The notes under the pieces were generated by a model, which did not search any database, had not been told where the DNA came from, and saw only the letters and a program-made list of their open reading frames with translations. A stretch of DNA of 64,000 nt from Deltaproteobacteria bacterium. Its GTDB lineage: Bacteria; Myxococcota; XYA12-FULL-58-9. Both the position numbers and the translations under genes were made by a program. The stretch spans positions 1 to 64,000 of the forward strand of contig JACRCV010000037.1 in assembly GCA_016218825.1 (NCBI GenBank), given 5' to 3'. Positions 35,624 to 45,186 of this stretch are shown here, piece by piece. The stretch's first letter is position 1, and each line of letters starts with the position of its first letter.

Positions 35624-36555
35624 GCTGCCGAGGTCAGGTCGGTCCCGGAGACGACGACCGACAGCTTGCCGACGAGCACGCGCACCTGGGCCTTGGCGTC
35701 GATGTCTTGGACCACGCCGAGCTTGCCGGAGAACATCCCGGAGATGATCCGCACCTTGTCGCCGGGGCCGAAGCCCAACGCCTGGCGGCGCTTCTGCGCC
35801 TTCTCCTCCTGCAGCTGGCGGTTGACGTCGATGTGGTCGTTGGCCTTCTCCCAGGCGAGGAAACGGTAGATCGGCAAGAGCGCGCCGAGCCAGCGGCCGA
35901 CGTGGTCGGCGAGCTCGACGCCGAGCTCGATGGCATCGGTGGCCGGGATGCTGTGGCCGATCTGCCACGCCGGTTGATCGCTCCCCAACGTCCCCGTGAG
36001 ATCGGCGAGCCCCGCGAGCGTGATCTCCCCTGCCGCGGCGAGCTTGGTCGGCGCGCCGAACGACGCGCCTTCGGGCAGCTCCAAGATCAAATCCCGGAGC
36101 TGCTCCCGCTCCCAGGCCTTTTGCATGCTGGCGGAGAAGTTGCGCCGGTCGACGACCGCGCCGGCGGCCAACCACAGGCCCAACCAGAGGTCGGTCTGCC
36201 GTAGAACCACGGCGACCGCGAGGTGCTTGTCCTGGGGCGCGATGTTGAACAGCTTCTGTTCGTCGAGGGGGGTCTTCTCCAAGAACGACGCCAGGTTCTT
36301 GCGGGCGGCGGCGTCGCGGAACCAGTAGACCCACTGGGCGTCGACCTTCTTGTGGTTGATGATGTTGGGGACTTCGTCCGACGACGCGCGGTCGAGGCCG
36401 ACGAGCTCGGTCTGCAGGTCGCGCTGCGCCTGGTCGCAGAGGGCCAGCAAGGTGTCCTTGGCCCGCATCCGCGCCAGGTTGTGAACGTTGCTCGCCCACT
36501 TCTCCGGAGTGTAGGCGGCGAACGTATCACTGCTGAGTCCCTTGAACGCGGTCAT
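35620..36555 (-). CDS. KOW-domain protein of unknown function
   Basis: The product is 311 aa. The last 60 residues are a KOW motif (GFGPGDKVRIISGMFSGKLGVVQDID), as found in NusG, SpoU-type and ribosomal proteins that touch RNA or RNA polymerase. The N-terminal 240 residues are mainly helical and match nothing I recognise. The ATG at 36555 has GGAG nine bases ahead; a GTG at 36570 is the alternative. The gene is divergent from a PKD lipoprotein gene. A role in transcription or RNA binding is inferred from the KOW domain only. Confidence 0.65.
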   Translation of the reverse strand: MTAFKGLSSDTFAAYTPEKWASNVHNLARMRAKDTLLALCDQAQRDLQTELVGLDRASSDEVPNIINHKKVDAQWVYWFRDAAARKNLASFLEKTPLDEQKLFNIAPQDKHLAVAVVLRQTDLWLGLWLAAGAVVDRRNFSASMQKAWEREQLRDLILELPEGASFGAPTKLAAAGEITLAGLADLTGTLGSDQPAWQIGHSIPATDAIELGVELADHVGRWLGALLPIYRFLAWEKANDHIDVNRQLQEEKAQKRRQALGFGPGDKVRIISGMFSGKLGVVQDIDAKAQVRVLVGKLSVVVSGTDLTSAA

Positions 36556-36721
36556 CGCTTCGAGCTCCACTCGGACCCCGCCGAGCCAAGCGGCACTATA
36601 CTGGCCATCCGCAACAGGTCAACGGTCGCCCCCGAGCCTCGTGGTCGCGGCCGTTGGCTGCCTGCTGCGGGTGTGGTACCAGGCGGATCTTGCGACCACC
36701 TTCGCCCTCGGGGAGTGACCC

Positions 36722-37804
36722 ATGCTCTTCCTCAACGCCGCACGATTGGCGCTGCTCATCGCGGTGACCGGATCGGTCGCCGCCAGCTGCGGGAGTGACT
36801 CCAAGATCGCGAGCCTGCCGGTCGCCAACGCCGGCTTCGATCACCACGGCACCCGGGGCGTCGAGCTCCGCCTCGACGGCTCGGCGAGCTTCGACCCGAC
36901 CGGCGTCGTGCTCAGCTATGCGTGGGTGCTGGTCACCGCCCCGGCCGGCAGCAACGCGACGCTAATCGCGGCGACCACCGCCCAGCCGACCATCACCCCC
37001 GATCTCGGCGGCGACTATCTGATCTCGTTGGTGGTGAACAACGGCGAGCGCGACTCGCTGCCCGACGTGACCGCGATCATCGTCAGCAGTGCCGCGCAAA
37101 ACCAGACGCCGACGGCGGTGGCGACCTGTCTGCCGGGCTGCAAGATCGACCACGGCACCAGCCACTACCCCAACACCGCGACCCAAGTGACGCTCGATGG
37201 CCGTCAGAGCCTCGACCCCGACGACAGCACCGCGTCGCTGACCTACCAATGGACGCAGATCGTCAGCAGCACCGACTGCGGCGAGTGTCCGGCCCTGGCG
37301 AGCTGCAACCCCATCAATGCCGCGGCGACCTTCCTCGACGCCAGCGACGTGACGACGCTGGCGAAGATCCAGGCGCCGATGGCGGTGGGCTTCATGGTCT
37401 TCAGGCTGACGGTCACCGATCCCCACGGTCTCTCCGGGGTCGCGTGCGTCAACGTCGAGGCCACCAACAACGCGCCGCTCGCGATCGTCCAGACCCCGGG
37501 CAGCCTGACGGTCAACGAAGGCGAGGTCATCACCCTCAACGGCAGCACCAGCAGCGACCCAGACTTGATCGACCAACCCGGCCTCACCTATCTCTGGACC
37601 GCGGCGCCGACGGTCGCGACCTTCTCGCCGAACAGCACCACGAAATCGGTGACCGCGATCGTCACCGGTCTCGCCGTCTCTACCGACGTGACCTTCACCC
37701 TGACGGCGTTCGATGCCTTCGGGGCGTCGACTCCGTGCGGCGCCGGCTCGGGTTTTTGCGGCCGGACCTGCTGCGGCGAGGTGCTGGTGCACGTGCTGCA
37801 CTAG
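36722..37804 (+). CDS. PKD-domain lipoprotein
   Basis: The product is 360 aa. The signal ends in a lipobox, VTGSVAASC, at residue 23. Three PKD/Ig-like beta-sandwich modules follow. Each has the marks of the family: LRLDGSASFDPTGVVLSYAWVL, VTLDGRQSLDPDD ... TYQWTQI and ITLNGSTSSDPD ... TYLWT. The C-terminus has a Cys cluster (CGAGSGFCGRTCCGE). PKD proteins are surface-exposed adhesion or scaffold modules. The gene ends 20 bases before mfd and may be transcribed with it. Confidence 0.8.
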   Translation: MLFLNAARLALLIAVTGSVAASCGSDSKIASLPVANAGFDHHGTRGVELRLDGSASFDPTGVVLSYAWVLVTAPAGSNATLIAATTAQPTITPDLGGDYLISLVVNNGERDSLPDVTAIIVSSAAQNQTPTAVATCLPGCKIDHGTSHYPNTATQVTLDGRQSLDPDDSTASLTYQWTQIVSSTDCGECPALASCNPINAAATFLDASDVTTLAKIQAPMAVGFMVFRLTVTDPHGLSGVACVNVEATNNAPLAIVQTPGSLTVNEGEVITLNGSTSSDPDLIDQPGLTYLWTAAPTVATFSPNSTTKSVTAIVTGLAVSTDVTFTLTAFDAFGASTPCGAGSGFCGRTCCGEVLVHVLH

Positions 37805-37824
37805 CCGCGGCCGCGAAGTAGATC

Positions 37825-40800
37825 GTGGCCCTGTCCCGTCTCAGACCGTCCGCGGGTGCCCCCCGACCTCTGGTTCTCGCCGGCCTGCCCGCCGCGGGCT
37901 TGCCCTATCTCCTCGCGTGCGAGGGGTTCGAGACGCCGCTCACCATCGTCACCGCGAACGAGGAGCGCGCCGGGCAGCTCGTCACTGACCTGCGCGCCTT
38001 CGGGGTCGAGGACGTGCGTTTCTTCCCCGGCGAGCCGCACGTCGCCTTCGAGGACGTCTCTCCCGACCCGCGGTTGGTCTTCGACCAGCTCGGTATCCGG
38101 CACCGGATCCTGACGGGCGACCGACCCCGGGTCCTGGTGGTCTCGGCCGTGGCGCTCATCGACCGCTGGCTGCCGGACGCCGACTTTCTCGCCGCCACCG
38201 ATCTGTGGGTCGTCGGTCAGTGCATCAGCCGCGCGAAGATCACCGAGCACCTGGTCCGCTGCGGTTACCAGCCGGTCACCCTGGTGGAAGACGAAGGCAC
38301 CTTCGCGATTCGCGGCGGGGTCGTCGACCTCTATCCGCCGTCGGCAGAGCGACCGGTGCGCCTGGATCTCTTCGGCGACGAGATCGCTTCGATCAAGAGC
38401 TTCGATCCCGAGAGCCAGCGCAACCTCGGCGAGCACGAATCGCTCGCGGTCCATCCGCTCCGCGGCGTGTTGTTCGGCGACGCCCAGGTGGCCCGCGCTG
38501 CAACCCGCCTCAGAGCCCTCGCGGAGACCACCAACGTCCCGACCCGGCGCCTGCACGCCACTCTCGCCGACATCGAGCAACGCAACTACTTCTTCGGCAT
38601 CGAGGCCCTGTGGCCGGCGTTCTACGACGGCAGCGCCCGGGTGTTGGACGCGGTCGCAGATCCCAAGGCGGCGCTGGTGCTCGACCAGCCACGAGAGGTC
38701 GAAGCGGCGCTCGACGAGCGCTGGCGCCGGGCGGCGCACGAGCGCGAGCGGGCTCTCGCCGGTCATCGTTTGACCCTCGGCATCGAGGAGCACCTGGTGT
38801 CGCCCGCCGAGGTGTTGCGCGACTTGCAGGCGAGCGCCGCGCTCGTGGCGGTGCCGGTCGCCGACGACCGCGTCGCACCGGGCTTGCCGGTCGAGCTCGG
38901 AGACTGGCGCGAGCTGTCGCGCCGCATCGGCGAGCGTCGCGCCGACACCACGAAGGGTGAAATCCTCGACCCGCTGGTGAACGAGCTCAAGAGCCTGTTC
39001 GACAAGCGCCAGGAGGTCTTCCTCGCCTGCGGCTCACGCGGCAACGCCGAGCGCCTCCGGGAGCTGCTGCGGGCGCGCAAGCTCGACCTGCCCTTCATTG
39101 ACGCCTTGCCTCCGGCCACGACCTTCGGCGAGGCGCGCCGGACGCCGCGGATCGCGATCACCACCGCGGCGCTGTCGGCCGGGATCCGCGACCCGCAGCA
39201 CGGCGTCGCGATCTTGACCGACGTCGAGATCTTCGGGGCGGCGCGCCAAGCCGAGGGCCGCCGCCGCCGTCGGGCACCGAGCGAAGGGCTCGCGACCTTG
39301 CGCGACTTGAGCGACGGCGATCTCGTCATCCACGTCGATCACGGCGTCGGCCGCTACTTGGGGCTGAAGCGCCTGATCTTGGGTGGGGTGGACGGCGACT
39401 ACGTCAGCCTGGAGTACGCCGACGGCGACCGCCTCTACGTCCCGATCTACCGCCTCGGTCAGCTGCAGCGCTACCGCGGCCCGGTCGAGACCGTGCGCCT
39501 CGACAAGCTCGGCGGCACGCGCTGGGAGAAGGCCAAACAGCGGGTCAAGGACGCGGTGCTGGCGATGGCGCACGAGCTCTTGGCGGTCCAGGCGCGGCGT
39601 CACACTCTGAAGGGGTACGCGTTCAACGACCCCGACGATCACTTCCGCGCCTTCGAGGCGACTTTCCCGTACGAGGAGACCCCCGATCAGCAGCGCGCCA
39701 TCGACGAGGTCTTGCACGACCTGGTGCAGGACGCGCCGATGGATCGCCTGGTGTGCGGCGACGTCGGTTTCGGCAAGACCGAGGTCGCGATCCGCGCCGC
39801 CTTCTTGGCGGTGCTCGCCGGCAAACAGGTCGCGGTCTTGGTGCCGACGACGGTGCTCGCGGAGCAGCACGGGCAGACCTTTCGCGACCGCCTGCGCGGT
39901 GAGGCGGTGAGCGTCGAGGTCTTGAGCCGGTTTCGGAGCGCCAACGACAGCCGCGAGATCTTGCGCAAGGCCAAGGCCGGTGAGGTCGACATCCTCATCG
40001 GCACGCACCGAATGCTGTCGGCGGACGTCAGCTTCAGAGATCTGGCGCTCCTGGTGGTCGACGAGGAGCACCGCTTCGGGGTCAAGCAGAAGGAGCGCAT
40101 CAAGCAGTGGAAGAGCCAGGTGCACGTGCTGTCGATGAGCGCGACCCCGATCCCGCGCACCCTGCACATGTCGGTGACCGGCTTGCGCGACTTGTCGATC
40201 ATCACCACGCCGCCGCCGGACCGGATGTCGATCCGCACCGAGGTGACGCGCTTCGACGAGGAGGTGATCCAGGAGGCGATCCGGCGCGAGATCCACCGCG
40301 GCGGCCAGGTGTTCGTGGTCCACAACCGGGTGCAGTCGATATCGGCGATGCGCGACATCGTCCGCCGTCTGGTGCCGGAGGCGCGGGTCGTCGTCGGTCA
40401 CGGACAGATGACCGGCGAGGAGCTCGAGCGCATCATGGTGGAGTTCGTGCGCCGCGAGCACAACGTCCTGGTGTCGACCGCGATCATCGAGAGCGGCATC
40501 GACATCCCGACCGCCAACACGATGATCATCAACCGCGCCGACACCTTCGGCTTGAGCCAGCTGTACCAGCTGCGCGGCCGCATCGGCCGGGGCCGGGAGC
40601 GGGGTCACGCCTACCTGTTGTTGCCGCGCTCCGACCGGGTGGGGAAGGAGGCGCTGGAGCGTTTGGCGGTGTTGAAGCGTTTCTCCGAGCTCGGCTCGGG
40701 GTTCCAGGTCGCGAGCTTCGACCTCGACCTGCGCGGCGCCGGCGACCTGTTGGGCGCCGACCAATCGGGCCACATCGCCGCGGTCGGCTTCGAGCTCTAC

Positions 40801-41331
40801 ACCGAGCTGTTGAAGGAGGCGGTGGAGCGGGCGCGGGGCCAGGCGGCGCACAGCGCGATCGAGCCGGAGATCAAGCTCCCGGTCACCGCGGTGTTGCCGG
40901 AGAGCTACGTGCCCGAGCCGATGCACCGCCTGGCGTTCTATCAGCGCATGGCGCAGAGCGACTCGGACGCCGCGGTCTTCGACGTGTTGGCGGAGATCGA
41001 AGATCTCTACGGCAAGGCCCCGGACGAGGTCCGGCACCTCGCCGAGGTCATGGTGATCCGCCGCCGCCTGATCAACCTCGGCGCGGTGGCGCTCTCCGGG
41101 GCGGTCGACGCCACGACGATCAAGCTCGGCTTGACCTTCGTGTCCGAGCCGCGCCTCGACGTCGCGGCGCTGGCGCTCAGGGTGCAGCGGGAGCCGGAGC
41201 GCATCCGGGTGCTGCCCTCCGGGCGCTTGGCGTTGACGCTGCCGGCCGCGAAGGACCTGGCGGAGATGGACCTGCTGCGCTCGGTGCGGGAGGAGCTCGG
41301 CAAGCTGCCGCTCCTTGCCGGAGGCCGGTGA
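37825..41331 (+). CDS. mfd: Transcription-repair coupling factor Mfd
   Basis: The 1168-aa protein is a DNA translocase that removes RNA polymerase stalled at lesions and recruits UvrA. The UvrB-like N-terminal domains are present. The polymerase-interaction domain is LSDGDLVIHVDHGVGRYLGLKRL. The helicase core has Walker A CGDVGFGKTEVAIRAA and the DEEH box VVDEEHRFGVKQKE, and motif VI is QLYQLRGRIGRGRERGHAYLL. The C-terminal TRCF domain (PESYVPEPMHRLAFYQRMA) follows. The start is GTG. Its partner uvrA lies about 7 kb to the right, on the same strand. Confidence 0.96.
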   Translation: MALSRLRPSAGAPRPLVLAGLPAAGLPYLLACEGFETPLTIVTANEERAGQLVTDLRAFGVEDVRFFPGEPHVAFEDVSPDPRLVFDQLGIRHRILTGDRPRVLVVSAVALIDRWLPDADFLAATDLWVVGQCISRAKITEHLVRCGYQPVTLVEDEGTFAIRGGVVDLYPPSAERPVRLDLFGDEIASIKSFDPESQRNLGEHESLAVHPLRGVLFGDAQVARAATRLRALAETTNVPTRRLHATLADIEQRNYFFGIEALWPAFYDGSARVLDAVADPKAALVLDQPREVEAALDERWRRAAHERERALAGHRLTLGIEEHLVSPAEVLRDLQASAALVAVPVADDRVAPGLPVELGDWRELSRRIGERRADTTKGEILDPLVNELKSLFDKRQEVFLACGSRGNAERLRELLRARKLDLPFIDALPPATTFGEARRTPRIAITTAALSAGIRDPQHGVAILTDVEIFGAARQAEGRRRRRAPSEGLATLRDLSDGDLVIHVDHGVGRYLGLKRLILGGVDGDYVSLEYADGDRLYVPIYRLGQLQRYRGPVETVRLDKLGGTRWEKAKQRVKDAVLAMAHELLAVQARRHTLKGYAFNDPDDHFRAFEATFPYEETPDQQRAIDEVLHDLVQDAPMDRLVCGDVGFGKTEVAIRAAFLAVLAGKQVAVLVPTTVLAEQHGQTFRDRLRGEAVSVEVLSRFRSANDSREILRKAKAGEVDILIGTHRMLSADVSFRDLALLVVDEEHRFGVKQKERIKQWKSQVHVLSMSATPIPRTLHMSVTGLRDLSIITTPPPDRMSIRTEVTRFDEEVIQEAIRREIHRGGQVFVVHNRVQSISAMRDIVRRLVPEARVVVGHGQMTGEELERIMVEFVRREHNVLVSTAIIESGIDIPTANTMIINRADTFGLSQLYQLRGRIGRGRERGHAYLLLPRSDRVGKEALERLAVLKRFSELGSGFQVASFDLDLRGAGDLLGADQSGHIAAVGFELYTELLKEAVERARGQAAHSAIEPEIKLPVTAVLPESYVPEPMHRLAFYQRMAQSDSDAAVFDVLAEIEDLYGKAPDEVRHLAEVMVIRRRLINLGAVALSGAVDATTIKLGLTFVSEPRLDVAALALRVQREPERIRVLPSGRLALTLPAAKDLAEMDLLRSVREELGKLPLLAGGR

Positions 41332-41333
41332 CG

Positions 41334-42293
41334 ATGCTAGGCACCCGCATGGCTGTGCGATGGCTCGGGCTCACGGGGATCGTGCTCGCGACGGCGTGCG
41401 AGCCGGCGCGCCCGGCCGAGCCGGTGTGCTTGTCGCCGCCGCCCGGGGTCGGGCCGGCGATCGCCCAGATCGGCGACGTTTCTCTGACGGTGACCGAGGT
41501 CGTGAAGCGGTTGCGCGATCAGGGCACCGCGGCGTTGCGCCGCTACGACGACAAACAGCGCCTGCGGCAGTTCGTCGACGACCAGGTGCGCTTCGAGCTC
41601 TTGGCGCGCGCCGCGCAGGAGCGGGGCTTGGCGCGAGATCCAGAAGTCGTCGACGCCGCCCGCAAGGTGATGGTGCGCCGACTGCTGCAGCGCGATCTCG
41701 GCAACGGCGCGGGCACGGACGCGGACGCGGTGTCCGACGCGGCGATCCTGGAGTATTATCGCCAGCACATGAATGATTATCAGCAGCCCGAGATGGTGCG
41801 CATCGCGCACATTCAGCTGGCGCCGACCGACGACGGCCGGGCGCGGGGGCGGGCGTTGATCGTCAAGCTCAACGCCAAGGCCGCGGATCGGGCCCTGTTC
41901 GCGCGCCTGGTCGCGCAGAGCTCGCTCGACGCCGACAGCGTGCCGCGCGCCGGCGAGCTGACGTTCATGAGCCGGGAACAGCTGACCGAGACCTTGGGTT
42001 TGAGCTTCGCGGGGGACGTGTTCGCGCTCGCGGCCGGGAGCCTCGCGGCGGAGCCGGTGCAGAGCATCCGCGGCTGGCACGTCGTCAGGATGCTGGCGCG
42101 GCGCGAAGCCCTGGTCCGCGGCCTGGACGAGGTCAAAGGCGAGATCCGGGACAAGCTGATGAAGAACCAACGCGCCAAGGCCTTCGACGGTTACCTGGCC
42201 GAAATCCGGCGGCGTTTCCCGGTGGCGGTGTACGAAGAGCACCTGGACGAGATTGCGGCGCAGCTCAAGACGCCGGAGGCGAACAGCCCATGA
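41334..42293 (+). CDS. Parvulin-type peptidyl-prolyl isomerase lipoprotein 1
   Basis: The product is 319 aa. The N-terminus (WLGLTGIVLATAC) gives a lipoprotein signal. A SurA-N-like helical chaperone region lies at about residues 50-150. The parvulin (PpiC) domain follows (EMVRIAHIQLAPTDDGRARGR ... RGWHVVRMLARRE). It is the most divergent of three tandem parvulin proteins: key catalytic Cys/His residues are not obvious, so it may be mainly a chaperone for envelope proteins. GGAGG lies nine bases before the ATG. It starts 3 bases after mfd and overlaps the next gene by four. Confidence 0.8.
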   Translation: MLGTRMAVRWLGLTGIVLATACEPARPAEPVCLSPPPGVGPAIAQIGDVSLTVTEVVKRLRDQGTAALRRYDDKQRLRQFVDDQVRFELLARAAQERGLARDPEVVDAARKVMVRRLLQRDLGNGAGTDADAVSDAAILEYYRQHMNDYQQPEMVRIAHIQLAPTDDGRARGRALIVKLNAKAADRALFARLVAQSSLDADSVPRAGELTFMSREQLTETLGLSFAGDVFALAAGSLAAEPVQSIRGWHVVRMLARREALVRGLDEVKGEIRDKLMKNQRAKAFDGYLAEIRRRFPVAVYEEHLDEIAAQLKTPEANSP

Positions 42294-43237
42294 CGCGATA
42301 CTTCGTGGCCCTCGGGATGCTCGTCGCGGCCTGCGGCTGCGAGGATGGCGACAAGCGCGGCGACAAGGACAAGGAGCGGCGGGTGCTGGCGAGCGTCAAC
42401 GGCATGCCGATCTACGTCGACGAGTTCCTGCGCGAGTTCCATCGCATCCGCCTGAACGACGAGGAGGGCGGCCCGTCGGTCGCCAGCGACAACGCCCAGA
42501 AGCGCACCTTGCTCGACGATCTGATCGAGCGCCGCCTGACGATGCAGGAGGCCGAGAAGAGCAACGTCCTGGTGGGCATCGAAGAGGTCGAGGTCGCCTA
42601 CGAGCGCACCCGCGCCGGCTGGGACGTCAGCGAGGTCGACAAGCTCCTCGAGAGCAAGGACATCACCGCCGCCGAGATGAAGCGCGAGCTCCGCGAGCTG
42701 TTGATGCTGCAGAAGTATTTCCGCGATCACGTGTTCTCGCGGGTCGCGGTGACCGACGAGGAGATCTCGCGTTACATCGAGGCACATCCGGAGACCCAGA
42801 TCCTGCCCGAGGAGGTCCACGCGTTGCAGATCGTGGTCAAGACCGAGGAGAAGGCCCAGGAGATCTCGCAGCAGATCAAGAAGGGCATGCCCTTCGAAGA
42901 GGCGGCGACCAAGTACTCGCTGAGCCCCGAGGCCAAGAACGGCGGCGACCTGGGGTCGTTCGCGCGCGGCTCGATGCCGAGCATCTTCGACGAGGTCTGC
43001 TTTGGCTTGAAGGTCGGCGAGATCAGCAAGGTGGTCGCCAGCGACTACGGCTTCCACCTGTTTAAGGTCGTCGAGCGCCGGCCGGAGGCGCTCAAGCCCG
43101 TCGACCGGCTCCGCGACGAGATCGAGAAGAAGCTGCGGCGGGAGAAGGAACGCGAGGCGCAGACCGCCAAGATTCAGGACTTGAAGCGCGCCGCGAAGAT
43201 CGTCATCGAAGACAAGGAGCTCGCGCGTGTCCATTAA
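42290..43237 (+). CDS. Parvulin-type peptidyl-prolyl isomerase lipoprotein 2 (PrsA-like)
   Basis: The product is 315 aa. The lipobox is LVAACGC near residue 16. The N-terminal chaperone lobe is followed by a clear parvulin domain: EEVHALQIVVKTEEKAQEISQQI, EAATKYSLSPEAKNGGDLGSFARG and VVASDYGFHLFKVVERR. It would fold proteins at the periplasmic face of a membrane. The start overlaps the preceding gene (ATGA). Its last 11 bases overlap the GTG start of surA, so translation of all three is coupled. Confidence 0.88.
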   Translation: MTRYFVALGMLVAACGCEDGDKRGDKDKERRVLASVNGMPIYVDEFLREFHRIRLNDEEGGPSVASDNAQKRTLLDDLIERRLTMQEAEKSNVLVGIEEVEVAYERTRAGWDVSEVDKLLESKDITAAEMKRELRELLMLQKYFRDHVFSRVAVTDEEISRYIEAHPETQILPEEVHALQIVVKTEEKAQEISQQIKKGMPFEEAATKYSLSPEAKNGGDLGSFARGSMPSIFDEVCFGLKVGEISKVVASDYGFHLFKVVERRPEALKPVDRLRDEIEKKLRREKEREAQTAKIQDLKRAAKIVIEDKELARVH

Positions 43238-44204
43238 CCACTGCATCTTGGTGCTGGTGCTCGCGGTGACGGCGCCGGCGCGCGCCGCGTCGCGCGAGGT
43301 CGTCGACAAGATCGCCGCGGTCATCGAAGGCGAGATCATCACCATCGCGGAGCTCGACGCCAAGGCGCAGCCCTACATGGCGAAGCTCGACGACGTCAAA
43401 GATCCGAAGGAGCGCGAGCGCCAACGACTCGACATCCTGCGCCGGGTGCTCGACATCGAGATCGGCGAGCGCATCGTCGACGCCGAGCTCGAGCGCAGCC
43501 GCGACAAGCTCGGGGTCGCCGACGCCGACGTCGACCGCGCGGTGCAAGAGGTCCAGAAGCTCAACAACCTCAACGAGCAGCAGCTGCAGCAGGCGCTCTA
43601 CGCCCAGGGGATCACCTGGGCCGAGTACCGCAAGAAGCTCAAGGCGCAGATCGAGCGCACGCGGCTGATCCAATTCCAGGTGCAGGGCAAGGTGCAGGTC
43701 AAAGACGCCGACGTCGAGCACCGCTGCGAGGAGCGACAGCAGGCCCAGTCGCGCGATCTACAGCTGTGCGCCGCGCACCTCCTGACCGCCATCCCGAAGG
43801 GCGCCGCGGCCGACGAGGTCGAGCAGATCCACGCCCGGGCGTCGAAGCTCCAGGCCGAGCTCCAGGCCGGCGCCGACTTCTCGGCCTACGCGCTGAAGTA
43901 CTCCGACGACAAAGGCGCCCCGGACGGCAACCTCGGCTGCTTCGGCAAGGGCGAGATGGTGGAGCCGTTCGAGAAAGCGGCCTTCGCCTTGAAGGTCGGC
44001 GAGGTGTCGCCGGTGGTGCGGACCGAGTTTGGCTTTCACATCATCAAGCTCAACGATCGCCGGGCGCCCGGCGGCAGCAACTGCAAGGACGAGACGGTGC
44101 TCAACACCTTCCGCAACGAGATCTACCAAGAAGAGCTCGACCGGCAGATGAACAACTGGCTCACCGATCTCAGACGCAAACGCTTCGTAGAGGTGCGCTT
44201 CTAG
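43227..44204 (+). CDS. surA: Periplasmic chaperone/isomerase SurA
   Basis: The 325-aa product has a cleavable signal peptide (CILVLVLAVTAPARA). A SurA N-terminal domain follows (VVDKIAAVIEGEIITIAELDAKAQP ... RRVLDIEIGERI). One parvulin domain is present with AAHLLTAIPKGA, YALKYSDDKGAPDGNLGCFGKG and FGFHIIKLNDRR, and a C-terminal helix closes the chaperone lobe. It escorts outer-membrane proteins to the BAM complex. Having one parvulin domain rather than two is common outside enterobacteria. Immediate linkage to pdxA reproduces the surA-pdxA order known from E. coli. Confidence 0.88.
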   Translation: MSINHCILVLVLAVTAPARAASREVVDKIAAVIEGEIITIAELDAKAQPYMAKLDDVKDPKERERQRLDILRRVLDIEIGERIVDAELERSRDKLGVADADVDRAVQEVQKLNNLNEQQLQQALYAQGITWAEYRKKLKAQIERTRLIQFQVQGKVQVKDADVEHRCEERQQAQSRDLQLCAAHLLTAIPKGAAADEVEQIHARASKLQAELQAGADFSAYALKYSDDKGAPDGNLGCFGKGEMVEPFEKAAFALKVGEVSPVVRTEFGFHIIKLNDRRAPGGSNCKDETVLNTFRNEIYQEELDRQMNNWLTDLRRKRFVEVRF

Positions 44205-44214
44205 CGCCGCGCCG

Positions 44215-45186
44215 ATGACGTTGCCGCTCGCGGTGACGCTCGGCGACCCCGCCGGCATCGGCCCGGAGGTGACCGCCGCCGCCGCCCGCATCGCCCTCGG
44301 CACCGATCCGGCTCTGCAGCTCACCCTCTGCGGGCCGCGGGGAATCGCCGACCGCATCGCCGCGGATCTAGGCCCTCGGGTGACGGCCGAGCCGCAAGCG
44401 CCGTTTGCCGGGCCCCTGGGGAAACCGACGGCGGCGAGCGGCGGCGCCGGCCTCGCGGCGCTCGATGCGGCGATCGCGCTCCTCAAGCAGGGACGGGCAC
44501 GGGCGCTGGTGACCGCACCGCTGTCGAAGACCGCGATGGCGTTGGCCGGCAGCGGCGACCGCGGGCACACCTCGATCCTAGAGCGCGAGCTCGGCGACGG
44601 CCCCGTGGCGATGGCGTTCTTTGGCGACGAGCTGCGCGTGGTGCTCGCTACCGCGCACCTCTCTCTCAAGGAGATGCTCGCGGCGTTGTCGGCGGCGCGG
44701 ATCGTCGAGGTCGCACACCTCCTGACCCGGGCGCTGGAGCGCGATCTCGGTCTCACGAAGCCACGGTTGGCGCTCGCCGGCTTGAATCCGCACGCCGGCG
44801 AAGGCGGGCTGATGGGAGACGAGGAGAGCACGATCCTCGCCCCCGCCCTGGCGATGGCGAGCGCACGCGGGTTGTCGCTCGCCGGCCCGTATCCCGCCGA
44901 CTCGGTGTTTCGCCGGGCGTTGGATCGGGAGCTCGACGGCGTCGTGGCGCTGTACCATGATCAGGCGCTCATCCCCGTGAAGCTGTTGGGACGCGGGCGC
45001 GCGGTGCACGTGACGTTGGGCTTGAAGGCGGTGCGCACCTCTCCGGATCACGGCACGGCGTTCGAGCTCGCGGGCACCGGCAGGGCGCATCCCGAGGGGA
45101 TGCTCGCGGCCATCAGGCTCGCGGCCCGGCTGACGGCGGCGGGCGCTACCGCACCAGCACCAGCGCCCCGAAGCCGGGACGGGTGA
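44215..45186 (+). CDS. pdxA: 4-hydroxythreonine-4-phosphate dehydrogenase
   Basis: The 323-aa metal- and NAD-dependent enzyme of pyridoxal-phosphate synthesis begins TLPLAVTLGDPAGIGPEVTA, the family signature. GHTSILEREL and the block ALYHDQALIPVKLLG carry the metal-binding His residues, and LGLKAVRTSPDHGTAFELAGTGRA is the highly conserved C-terminal motif. It starts 10 bases after surA. Its last 41 bases overlap the 3' end of the convergent gene to the right. Confidence 0.95.
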   Translation: MTLPLAVTLGDPAGIGPEVTAAAARIALGTDPALQLTLCGPRGIADRIAADLGPRVTAEPQAPFAGPLGKPTAASGGAGLAALDAAIALLKQGRARALVTAPLSKTAMALAGSGDRGHTSILERELGDGPVAMAFFGDELRVVLATAHLSLKEMLAALSAARIVEVAHLLTRALERDLGLTKPRLALAGLNPHAGEGGLMGDEESTILAPALAMASARGLSLAGPYPADSVFRRALDRELDGVVALYHDQALIPVKLLGRGRAVHVTLGLKAVRTSPDHGTAFELAGTGRAHPEGMLAAIRLAARLTAAGATAPAPAPRSRDG

